From an uncultured Lachnospiraceae bacterium (lineage in GTDB: Bacteria; Bacillota; Clostridia; Lachnospirales; Lachnospiraceae): a stretch of 64,000 bases of DNA. The stretch's first letter is position 1. Each line of letters starts with the position of its first letter. Position numbers and translations under genes: made by a program. Location: the NCBI GenBank assembly GCA_947176505.1, contig CAMWQW010000011.1:1-64000 (forward strand), written 5' to 3'. Below the pieces are notes generated by a model. It was not told the DNA's origin. It ran no database searches and saw only the letters and a program-made list of their open reading frames with translations. This document shows, piece after piece, positions 7,670 through 14,497 of the stretch.

Positions 7670-8698
7670 CTAACTCAAGAATAATTTTCTTTCCGCTTCC
7701 CGCCTGCGCTGCAAGCCTTCATTTACTTCTTCATTAACCAAAATGTATGAAAGCATCGCCTCTGCAACATCTGCTGCATCCCTGCCAGTCACCAAATCCC
7801 TCAATCTTCCGCTGCCGCGGTTGTAACAAAAGCTTGTCAGCGCATCAAACTGGTTCTGATTGACAGGGAAATTAATCACTTTTCTCTCGATGTATGTATT
7901 GACATACCCGGTATATTCTTTGAGATCTTCGTATAACATGGCTCGTGCCGCTTCCTGTGAAGGAAGCTTATCTCCCGGTTTAACGCCTCGTGTGTGACCA
8001 TATCCAATCGTCCATACTCCTGCCGCACACTGATAAGCAGATAAGCGGCATCCCTCGAATTGCATAATCAATCTCACACCTTCCTCAGAGATATCCATCC
8101 GCAAAGGATTTACTTCTGCCTTAACTTCACCTCTATGCATTGCAATCTCAACATCGTGTCTGAATCCATCCATCGTGTAACCGCTTTGCAGTCCATTCCA
8201 TAAATGAGACGGATCCTCATGCCCAGAAGCAATCTTTCTTGCGTGTCCTTCTTTATGGCTGATAATGACGCCTTCTTCGAGCGGATCCAGCCTATACTCC
8301 CGGCACAGAAAAGCAAACAATTCCACCGCTGTATCATAAGTCCGTTTGACAACCGCCATTGCGTCATTTCTGTCCAGACAATTAAAAGACGCGCCTTTGG
8401 TGTACTGAATGCCGGACGGTTCACACATTTCCACCCCGATGTGTGTGTTATTTGCCGCACCGCCGCAATGCCATCCTCTGTACTCCCACGGGAGTGTCTG
8501 GTACACCTTACCCGTGATGCCGTCTATAAAGGCATGCACGCATCTCTTTTTCTCCATCGGTTTGTTCCATTCCTTAACAAAAACCTCTGCGGATGGCTGA
8601 TTGCAGCCAACGCTGTGCAGCATAAGACCTTGCACTGCGATTTTCTGTCCTGCCTTATAGCAGGAATTGTTTGTCAGAATACTCTGCACAATTTCCAT
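7670..8698 (-). CDS. Two-domain peptidoglycan hydrolase: N-acetylmuramoyl-L-alanine amidase plus GH24-type lysozyme
   Basis: 342 residues from ATG 8698, chosen because GGAGGG lies 6-7 nt upstream; the frame runs open to 8779 without another SD. The N-terminal Amidase_2-like domain (about 1-185) has a zinc-type LMLHSVG, then HIGVEM and ISHKEGHARK with DPSHLW. The C-terminal domain carries the endolysin signature E-x8-C-x5-T within FEGCRLSAYQCAAG plus TIGYGHT, as in lambdoid phage lysozymes. It cleaves both the stem-peptide amide and the glycan bond. There is no signal peptide or SAR helix, so release would need a holin-like or unknown route. First gene of the DUF2589 operon. Confidence 0.88.
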   Translation of the reverse strand: MEIVQSILTNNSCYKAGQKIAVQGLMLHSVGCNQPSAEVFVKEWNKPMEKKRCVHAFIDGITGKVYQTLPWEYRGWHCGGAANNTHIGVEMCEPSGIQYTKGASFNCLDRNDAMAVVKRTYDTAVELFAFLCREYRLDPLEEGVIISHKEGHARKIASGHEDPSHLWNGLQSGYTMDGFRHDVEIAMHRGEVKAEVNPLRMDISEEGVRLIMQFEGCRLSAYQCAAGVWTIGYGHTRGVKPGDKLPSQEAARAMLYEDLKEYTGYVNTYIERKVINFPVNQNQFDALTSFCYNRGSGRLRDLVTGRDAADVAEAMLSYILVNEEVNEGLQRRREAERKLFLS

Positions 8699-8753
8699 TT
8701 GTTTCCCTCCTTTTCCGAAAAACCGATTTTGATGTCCGATTTTTCTCTGTGGA

Positions 8754-8774
8754 AACATAATACGATATTGTGTT
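8754..8774 (-). promoter_or_regulatory. Palindromic operator over the -10 of the amidase-lysozyme/DUF2589 operon
   Basis: On the minus strand the arms AACACAATA and TATTATGTT flank a TCG core, with one mismatch from perfect symmetry. TATTAT in the right arm is a good -10 box (5/6); the -35 (TTAAAT at 18-bp spacing) is weak. It lies 56-76 bp upstream of the ATG at 8698. The same palindrome recurs at 8931-8951 in the same position relative to an opposing promoter. The regulator is unknown. Confidence 0.65.
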
Positions 8775-8919
8775 AACACGATTTAACAACAACTCCACGA
8801 TTTTATGGGCATTTCTCCATGACACATTACAGCCGTCCCTAATTCATTACCTCCTATTTACCTCTTTTATCAATGTTAAATTTGCTTTACATTCGTCGTT
8901 TATTTTTTCAAATCAGTAC

Positions 8920-8951
8920 TTGACATACGAAACAAAATATCGTATTTTGTT
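8920..8951 (+). promoter_or_regulatory. Promoter with perfect palindromic operator, divergent from the DUF2589 operon
   Basis: TTGACA at 8920-8925 and TATTTT at 8943-8948 are 17 bp apart. The perfect palindrome with arms AACAAAATA and TATTTTGTT and a TCG core spans 8931-8951, covering spacer and -10. It reads toward the 47-residue membrane ORF with a leader of about 160 nt, although another TATAAT stands at 9055-9060 closer to that gene. A stem-loop TTAGC/GCTAA is in the leader near 9000. Nothing else recognisable is in 8775-9115. Confidence 0.65.
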
Positions 8952-9115
8952 AACCGCTAAAATTTCGTTAAGCCGGTGCTAATAATCTGTTTCCATTTCG
9001 TTTAGCTTACGCTAAGAAAGCCTCTTTCCTATTTTCCGAACCTTTGTCATTCCCTATAATAATGAAGAATTATGAATAGAAGCATAGGAAAAGAAGAAAG
9101 CGAGGAAAGTGTCTC

Positions 9116-9259
9116 ATGAATATCGGAATGTTAATTATTTGCGTCGTAGGCGGTCTGACAGGTCTTATCAGCTCCGCATATCTGTTAGTCAGTATGCCCG
9201 TAATAATCGTATGGAAAATCTATCGCCGCATTCGTTTAGGATACTCACTGTATCAATAA
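9116..9259 (+). CDS. 47-residue single-TM membrane protein
   Basis: ATG at 9116 with GAGGAAAG about 8 nt upstream. The product has one long hydrophobic stretch (about residues 4-34, GMLIICVVGGLTGLISSAYL onward) and a basic C-terminal tail with KIYRRIRLGYS. It is the only gene downstream of the operator-bearing promoter facing away from the amidase-lysozyme operon. Size and topology fit a small holin-like, toxin-like or KdpF-like peptide, but no family is recognised. A holin role would explain release of the signal-less lysozyme; that is speculation. Confidence 0.5.
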   Translation: MNIGMLIICVVGGLTGLISSAYLLVSMPVIIVWKIYRRIRLGYSLYQ

Positions 9260-9286
9260 CAAAGCGAAAACACCCCATATATGACA

Positions 9287-9333
9287 TAAAAAGAGCAAGC
9301 CACGGAGAACTATATCTCCCATGACTTGCTCTT
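9287..9333 (-). terminator. Terminator between convergent small genes
   Basis: AAGAGCAAG and CTTGCTCTT pair around a loop containing a second GGAGA/TCTCC stem. The minus strand has a T-run, so it best terminates the two tiny ORFs at 9613-9410. It could also end the 47-residue gene on the plus strand. Confidence 0.7.
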
Positions 9334-9409
9334 AAATTATTTTCCATTCCTTTTACCAAACTAAACATATCTCAGCCTTCACCTTACGGCTACAGTCATA
9401 TCAGTCCAA

Positions 9410-9499
9410 TCATTTCCTATTCACAATTAATGAATATACAAAACATCCTCCCAGCGATACAAATACCATCCCTAATATGATAATTTCTACAATGCCCAT
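9410..9499 (-). CDS. KdpF-like 29-residue membrane peptide
   Basis: ATG at 9499 with GGAGGG about 8 nt upstream. The sequence MGIVEIIILGMVFVSLGGCF is followed by VYSLIVNRK. The C-terminal half closely resembles E. coli KdpF (a VFLLLG-YLVYALI pattern, recalled from memory), and the length of 29 residues is the same. It is downstream of another 27-residue TM ORF and diverges from KdpDE-like genes, but no kdpABC genes are in the window. It may be an orphan KdpF or an unrelated regulatory membrane peptide. Confidence 0.5.
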   Translation of the reverse strand: MGIVEIIILGMVFVSLGGCFVYSLIVNRK

Positions 9500-9529
9500 T
9501 TCCTTGCCCTCCATTCTACTTATCAGACC

Positions 9530-9613
9530 TTACTTATGTTCATACCAGATTCCACCAAAAAAACCGATTACGACCAAAATGATTGAAATAACTGACCATA
9601 CATCTATCTGCAT
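9530..9613 (-). CDS. 27-residue membrane micropeptide
   Basis: ATG at 9613 behind GGAGGAAATCAAA, a very strong SD. One hydrophobic helix (IISIILVV-like, residues 8-22) follows an acidic/aromatic start (MQIDVW) and ends in a charged YEHK tail. It is separated by 30 bp from the KdpF-like ORF, which has its own SD, so the two probably form a transcript divergent from the KdpD-like gene. Family unknown. Confidence 0.45.
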   Translation of the reverse strand: MQIDVWSVISIILVVIGFFGGIWYEHK

Positions 9614-9817
9614 TTTGATTTCCTCCTTCATACCGTATTACAAGCAAAATACTATCATGTCGTCAAATAATTTTACAGTTTATCACGCCTTCTTTAGCGT
9701 ATATTTAGCGTTTTCTTGATGTTTTCTTATCTCTTTCTTAACACCTTTTTAGCACCGCCCACTGTTCCCCTTTTGCATAAAAAAAGGTATAATGTACGAT
9801 ACAGGAGACCCAAGCTT

Positions 9818-10894
9818 ATGCCTTCAAATATGAAACAAATTTTCACTAAGAAAAACATTATAGTAACACTGTCCGGTCTCATCATTGCAACCGTTTTTGC
9901 ATTTCTTTTCTCTTACTGTGTACCGGAAAATTCGGGCAATATTGCGCTAATCTATATTCTTGCGTTGATTGTCATCGTCCGATACACTGACGGCTATCTG
10001 CCGGGAGTCATTTCGTCTGTTGTTGCAGTTGTATGCGTAAACTTTCTGTTTACCTATCCTTATTACGAACTGAACTTTACCCTTTCCGGCTACCCTATCA
10101 CGTTTCTAGAAATGCTCGGTGTTACTTTGCTTACAAGCACCATGACAGCCAGTATGAAGCAGCAGGCACAGATGATTGCCGAAAAGGATAAATTACTGTC
10201 AGAGACGGAGAAAGAAAAAATGCGTGCCAATCTGCTGCGCGCCATATCACACGATCTGCGCACACCGCTGACCGGAATCATTGGCGCAAGTTCCTCCTAT
10301 CTGGACAACGACGTTCTGCTTTCTGACCAAGAAAAAATTGCCATTGTAACCCATATACGCGAGGATGCCGACTGGCTCCTGAATATGGTGGAAAATCTCC
10401 TCTCCGTAACCCGTATCCAAGATCAGACTTCTGCAGTCAAAAAGACCGACGAGTCTGTGGAAGAGATTGTCTCAGCCGCTATTAACCGCCTGAAAAAAAG
10501 GCTGCCGGAAGCCTCAGTCAACGTCTCCGTTCCTGACGAGCTTCTTATTCTTCCTATGGATGCCATTCTCATAGAGCAGGTTCTCATCAACCTATTGGAA
10601 AACGCCATCGTCCACTCTCAGAGCAGACAGCCGATTCTTTTTTATGTGGACGCTGATAACGAAAATGTCGCTTTCCATGTAAAAGATTACGGCATCGGTA
10701 TTGACCCGGAGCGGCTAAAAAATATCTTTGACGGCAACTCTTATATCGGGAACAGTGAATCCGACTCCAATAAAGGAATGGGTATCGGATTATCTATATG
10801 CAAGACAATTATCACCGCGCACAACGGTACGATAAACGCCAAGAATCATGAGCAGGGTGCCGAGTTCTATTTTACCCTGCCTAAAGGAGACTGA
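9818..10894 (+). CDS. KdpD-like sensor histidine kinase lacking the N-terminal KdpD/USP domains
   Basis: 358 residues from ATG 9818, chosen for CAGGAG about 10 nt upstream; the frame is open from 9716 but lacks an SD. It starts with four TM helices of the DUF4118 (KdpD membrane) type containing IALIYILALIVIVRYTDGYLPG. A coiled linker, then HisKA with SHDLRTPLTGIIGA (phospho-His) and HATPase with an N box (NLLENAIVHS) and G boxes (DYGIGI, GMGIGLSICK) follow. The large cytoplasmic turgor/K+-sensing N-terminus of full KdpD (about 900 aa) is absent. A TATAAT at 9788-9793 precedes it. The gene for the cognate regulator starts 42 bp downstream. Confidence 0.88.
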   Translation: MPSNMKQIFTKKNIIVTLSGLIIATVFAFLFSYCVPENSGNIALIYILALIVIVRYTDGYLPGVISSVVAVVCVNFLFTYPYYELNFTLSGYPITFLEMLGVTLLTSTMTASMKQQAQMIAEKDKLLSETEKEKMRANLLRAISHDLRTPLTGIIGASSSYLDNDVLLSDQEKIAIVTHIREDADWLLNMVENLLSVTRIQDQTSAVKKTDESVEEIVSAAINRLKKRLPEASVNVSVPDELLILPMDAILIEQVLINLLENAIVHSQSRQPILFYVDADNENVAFHVKDYGIGIDPERLKNIFDGNSYIGNSESDSNKGMGIGLSICKTIITAHNGTINAKNHEQGAEFYFTLPKGD

Positions 10895-10936
10895 GCCGGC
10901 ACAGGGAAACATTCCAAAGACTGGAGGATTCATGCA

Positions 10937-11644
10937 TTGAACTTAAAACATGATATTTTGCTGATAGAAGACGAGAAAAACATTTGCAATTTCATTGCAA
11001 CTACACTGCGCACACAGGATTATAAGGTGAGCTTCGCAAGTGATGCAGCAAACGGTCTGTCGCTTGCCGCATCAGGATGCCCCGACTTAATCTTGCTAGA
11101 CTTGGGGCTGCCGGATATGGACGGCATTGACGTGATACGCAGCATCCGGGAATGGAGCAACATTCCGATTATTGTCATTTCAGCCAGAACACAGGAAAAA
11201 GAAAAAGTGGAAGCATTGGACGCAGGTGCCGATGATTATATCACAAAGCCCTTCGGCACCTCCGAACTGATGGCAAGAATCCGCACCGCCCTACGCCGCT
11301 CTTCCATGAGCAGCGCTCCAATCTTAGGGCAAAACAGATATACTGCTAAGAATTTGATTATTGATTATGAAAAACATATCATTACAGTGGATGGCAATAT
11401 TGTCCACTTTACGCAGATTGAATATAAGATATTAACTTTTCTGGCGCGCAACGCCGGTAAGGTAATCACATACGACACTTTAATCACCCATGTATGGGGT
11501 CCTTATGCCGACAGTAATAATCGCATTTTACGTGTCAATATGGCAAATATCCGCAGAAAGTTGGAACATAACCCTGCCGACCCGCAATATATTTTCACAG
11601 AAATCGGCATCGGCTACCGAATGATTGACAATGAAAACGCATGA
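10937..11644 (+). CDS. OmpR/PhoB-family response regulator, KdpE-like
   Basis: 235 residues. TTG at 10937 is the start: GGAGG lies 9 nt upstream, and the nearby ATG at 10932 hits a stop at once. The receiver domain (1-120) has the acidic pocket IEDE, phospho-acceptor in LILLDLGLPDMDG, and a Lys in ITKPFG. The C-terminal winged helix (about 130-230) has YDTLITHVWG and RVNMANIRRKLE, typical of KdpE. It forms a pair with the upstream kinase. No kdpFABC operon is visible, so the target may be elsewhere or may be the small divergent ORFs. Confidence 0.88.
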   Translation: MNLKHDILLIEDEKNICNFIATTLRTQDYKVSFASDAANGLSLAASGCPDLILLDLGLPDMDGIDVIRSIREWSNIPIIVISARTQEKEKVEALDAGADDYITKPFGTSELMARIRTALRRSSMSSAPILGQNRYTAKNLIIDYEKHIITVDGNIVHFTQIEYKILTFLARNAGKVITYDTLITHVWGPYADSNNRILRVNMANIRRKLEHNPADPQYIFTEIGIGYRMIDNENA

Positions 11645-11648
11645 TACA

Positions 11649-11677
11649 TTGACAAATGCGTAAAAAAACAGTATACT
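11649..11677 (+). promoter_or_regulatory. Strong promoter of SRP RNA
   Basis: TTGACA (11649-11654), a 17-bp spacer and TATACT (11672-11677). The predicted start falls at the RNA's first paired bases near 11684. Confidence 0.85.
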
Positions 11678-11683
11678 AATAAA

Positions 11684-11946
11684 ACCGTGCAGCCGGGGCG
11701 TTAGCGGTGCCCTGTACCCACAATCCGCTCTAGTGGGGGTGATGCTTTATCGAGGGTGTACGCTTGTGTAGCTGCCCTTTATAAGTGGCGTTGAAGTTTG
11801 GGTCTTACGCAATGGAAATCCATGAACCGTGTCAGGGTGGGAACACAGCAGCACTAAGTGGAATCTTCCATGTGCCGTGAGGGTGCCTGGCGGAGTTAAC
11901 TGTAAAGGTAACGTACATGGGCTAAGTTCGACATAAAGCGCACGGT
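11684..11946 (+). ncRNA. ffs: Signal recognition particle RNA, large (Bacillus-type) form
   Basis: About 263 nt. The ends pair (ACCGTGC at 11684-11690 with GCACGGT at 11940-11946). Domain IV is diagnostic: GTGTCAGG, a GTG stem, GGAA tetraloop, CAC stem and AGCAGCA, which is the Ffh-binding site. The 5' part has the Alu-like region beginning near GGGGCGTTAGCGG, with sequence closely recalling B. subtilis scRNA. It directs Ffh-dependent targeting of membrane and secreted proteins. A T-run follows the closing stem. Confidence 0.95.
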
Positions 11947-12024
11947 TTTAATATTTTTCCTGTTAAGTATACAATCGTAAATTCAAGTAAATAATTGTAA
12001 ATTATTCAAAGTATTTTGCGAAAC

Positions 12025-13140
12025 TTACAATTCCACCTTCCTCAGATAATATCCGAATTCTCCGGCGCGCACATTGCCGCCCGGACATTCAAAAGCCTCA
12101 AATCCAAACATCAGCGCCACCATTTTTTCTCTCTCGTAAAACACTCCCGGTACACCAAGATAATAGTCCTGCTCTTTTCCTAAAATTACGTAGCGATAAT
12201 TATAAAATCCGTGCAATAGAAAACTATTATTGACCAGATGCTGATATTTTGACTGTAAAATTACAAAGTCCTTCGGCTCCAATTTGACATAGACTCTCTC
12301 ATCACCATATGGATGTATGTTTTCGTATGTATCTAAAATCTGTTCCCACTTGTCCTCTTTCAAATTATACTGCGGTATATTTTGTTGTGCACTCATTTTG
12401 TCATCCGATGTACGCGGCAACAACTCCTCCTTTATCAAAATCTTCTCCCTCTTATCCGGGCGTCTTACAAGATTTACTTCTCGTGCTGCTTCCGGCTCCT
12501 TTACAGGATTTCTTCCCTCTGACATACTTGATTCACTTACAATATTTACCTCCTTTGGCACACTCGGATTGCTTACAGGATTTACCTCCCTTGGCACATT
12601 TGGCTCGCTTACAGGATTTACCTTCCTTGGCACATCCGGTTCGCTTACAAGATTTACTTCCCTTAGCGCACCCGGTTCGCTTACAAGATTTACCTCCCTT
12701 GGCACATCCGGTTCGCTTACAGGATTTACTTCCCTTGGCACACTCGGCTCGCTTACAGAGCCTGACTCTCTTAACACACTCTCTCTGACTGCCGATTCTG
12801 TCTTTCCCTGTCCGCTCTCTTCGGAAGCAGTTCTGCTCCTGCCTTCCAGATAATACCCGCTAGGAAGCATGACCTTCAAGATAACTTTGTCTGCCGGTTT
12901 TGTCAAATTTTCTTCCCAGCTTCCTCTTCCTTCTCGAACTGCGATGCCATCAATTTCCTTCCATCCGTCACCGTCATAGACACGAATCGGAAACCTGCCG
13001 CTTATACTGTGAGGAATATTCTGTATTTTTAAATGCAGTCTTCCATCTCCTTCCCGATTCTCCACCTTTAAGAATCCGGCGCTTCCTATTCGGCTTTCTT
13101 CTTTGTACAATCCCATATATATAATTTCTTTGCTGTACAC
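12025..13140 (-). CDS. Unknown protein with a 12-residue tandem-repeat linker (possibly DUF6128)
   Basis: 371 residues with a GTG start behind GGGAGG. It has three parts: an N-terminal beta-rich domain (1-100) with VYDGDGWKEIDG and MLPSGYYLEGR; a repeat linker (about 129-224) of eight degenerate VSEPxVPREVNP units; and a C-terminal domain (about 262-371) with FVILQSKYQHLVNNSFLLHG, LGVPGVFYEREKMVALMFG and a conserved-looking FECPGG. The C-terminal part resembles what I remember as DUF6128 of Lachnospiraceae, tentatively. There is no TM or signal peptide. Function unknown; it might link two binding modules over a flexible spacer. Confidence 0.75.
   Translation of the reverse strand: MYSKEIIYMGLYKEESRIGSAGFLKVENREGDGRLHLKIQNIPHSISGRFPIRVYDGDGWKEIDGIAVREGRGSWEENLTKPADKVILKVMLPSGYYLEGRSRTASEESGQGKTESAVRESVLRESGSVSEPSVPREVNPVSEPDVPREVNLVSEPGALREVNLVSEPDVPRKVNPVSEPNVPREVNPVSNPSVPKEVNIVSESSMSEGRNPVKEPEAAREVNLVRRPDKREKILIKEELLPRTSDDKMSAQQNIPQYNLKEDKWEQILDTYENIHPYGDERVYVKLEPKDFVILQSKYQHLVNNSFLLHGFYNYRYVILGKEQDYYLGVPGVFYEREKMVALMFGFEAFECPGGNVRAGEFGYYLRKVEL
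12469..12756 (-). repeat. 36-bp tandem repeats inside the 371-residue gene
   Basis: About eight head-to-tail 36-bp units encode the 12-residue motif VSEPxVPREVNP. The central five units are nearly identical in DNA (for example GGATTTACCTCCCTTGGCAC), and the outer ones have decayed. Unit length is a multiple of three, so copy-number changes keep the frame. Confidence 0.9.
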
Positions 13141-13241
13141 AAATTTGCCCTCCCTTCTAATTCAAATTTGTATCATGATTTCAAACGCACTGTATTTCTT
13201 TTATGCAAAGCCTTATACAAAGTATATATGCCGGATGGCAG

Positions 13242-13283
13242 CAAAAAATGCCGGATAGCTGTCATACAGATACTACCCGGCAT
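13242..13283 (-). terminator. Terminator after the CdaR-type regulator
   Basis: ATGCCGG at 13248 and CCGGCAT ending at 13283 pair, with further stem pairing inside. On the minus strand a T6 run follows. Confidence 0.8.
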
Positions 13284-13326
13284 AAAACATCTCTGATTTC
13301 ATATGAAATGAAATCGTTCTGCTCAA

Positions 13327-14427
13327 TTAATATTCCAATGAATCCAAATATTTCATATAATTAACGACCATCAAGGCAATTTTAAAAGTCAATGCATCCT
13401 CAAAAGTTCGAATATCCAATCCTGTACTCGCTTCCAGTTTCTCAATACGATACACAAGAGTGTTTCGATGCACAAACAATTGTCTTGATGTCTCGGACAC
13501 GTTCAGATTGTTCTCAAAGAACTTATTAATCGTTGTCAATGTTTCCTCATCTAATCCGCTCGGTACATTTGATCCGAATATCTCATCAATAAAAATGCGG
13601 CACAGATTAATCGGCAGCTGATAAATTAAGCGTCCGATTCCAAGCGTATTGTATGCTGTCACTTTTTTCTCCGCATAGAAAATCTTACCGACATCCAGCG
13701 CCATTTTAGCTTCTTTATATGATTTGGAAACTTCTTTCAATTCTCCTACAATCGTGCCATATGCCACACGAACATTTAACATAGCTTCCATATTCATCAT
13801 ATCTACAATAGTGCTCGCGACTTGTTCCAGTCTGGTATAATCTTCATCCGGATCAAGCTCTTTAATCAGAATCACACTGCTCTCATCCACCGCCGTGATA
13901 TAATCTCCGACTTGCGTGGAGAACATACCGTTTAGCAGCTCTGTCGCCGCAGATTCCTTCTCTCTGTCCTTATCCTTATCCGTTTCTATTAAGAATACCG
14001 CTCTGGGCGCTGTAGGTTCTATATGCAGCTTCTTGGCTCTATTATAGATATCCACAAGAAGCATGTTATCCAATAACAAATTCTGAAAAAAGTTATTACG
14101 GTCATATCTTTCCTTATAGGCAATAATCAACTGCTGCAATTGGCTGACCGCAATTTTACCTAATATATATGTGTCTTCACTGTTTCCCTTAGCATCAAGG
14201 ATAAACAGTACCTCATCCTCATCCAAAACTTTCATCAAATGGTGTACACCAATCACCTGACTGTCCGCAGGTGAATTGACAAAGCCCGCAATAAGCGCAG
14301 GTGTAATTTCATCGGACTCAAAGGTTGTTGCAACAACTTTTCCCTCTAAATCCCATACGCTCAACTCAACTTTGGCAATGGCTTTCAGTTCTTCAATACT
14401 GCTTCTGATCACTTGACTTGAAATCAT
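13327..14427 (-). CDS. CdaR/PucR-type transcriptional regulator
   Basis: 366 residues. The C-terminus has the PucR-type helix-turn-helix (about 310-358): NVSETSRQLFVHRNTLVYRI, typical of CdaR and PucR proteins. The central part resembles the GGDEF-like CdaR domain, and the N-terminal part starts with a short sensor-like region (MISSQVIRSSIEELKAI) without TM helices. GAGAGG precedes the ATG. It lies directly downstream of the shared sugar-transport ATPase gene, so it may respond to sugar or sugar-acid supply. The effector is not deducible. Confidence 0.85.
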   Translation of the reverse strand: MISSQVIRSSIEELKAIAKVELSVWDLEGKVVATTFESDEITPALIAGFVNSPADSQVIGVHHLMKVLDEDEVLFILDAKGNSEDTYILGKIAVSQLQQLIIAYKERYDRNNFFQNLLLDNMLLVDIYNRAKKLHIEPTAPRAVFLIETDKDKDREKESAATELLNGMFSTQVGDYITAVDESSVILIKELDPDEDYTRLEQVASTIVDMMNMEAMLNVRVAYGTIVGELKEVSKSYKEAKMALDVGKIFYAEKKVTAYNTLGIGRLIYQLPINLCRIFIDEIFGSNVPSGLDEETLTTINKFFENNLNVSETSRQLFVHRNTLVYRIEKLEASTGLDIRTFEDALTFKIALMVVNYMKYLDSLEY

Positions 14428-14459
14428 ATATCAACCTCTCTTTGTCATCAAAAGTAAAT

Positions 14460-14484
14460 AAAGGGGATGCCAAGGCATCCCCCT
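14460..14484 (-). terminator. Terminator of the UgpC/MsmX gene
   Basis: GGGGATGCC and GGCATCCCC pair around a two-base loop, with a modest T-rich tail on the minus strand. The weak tail may allow read-through into the regulator gene. Confidence 0.6.
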
Positions 14485-14497
14485 TATATCATTCTAA

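Noticed and set aside
7670-8698. Prophage remnant around the endolysin-like gene
   Set aside because: No integrase, terminase, capsid, tail or repressor genes on either side; the neighbours are DUF2589 and signalling genes.
12469-12756. CRISPR array
   Set aside because: Units are contiguous 36-bp repeats without spacers and are translated in frame.
12309-12853. Leu/Ser-rich repeat frames on the plus strand over the 36-bp repeats
   Set aside because: They mirror the tandem repeats of the minus-strand gene, which has the SD, domains and terminator context.
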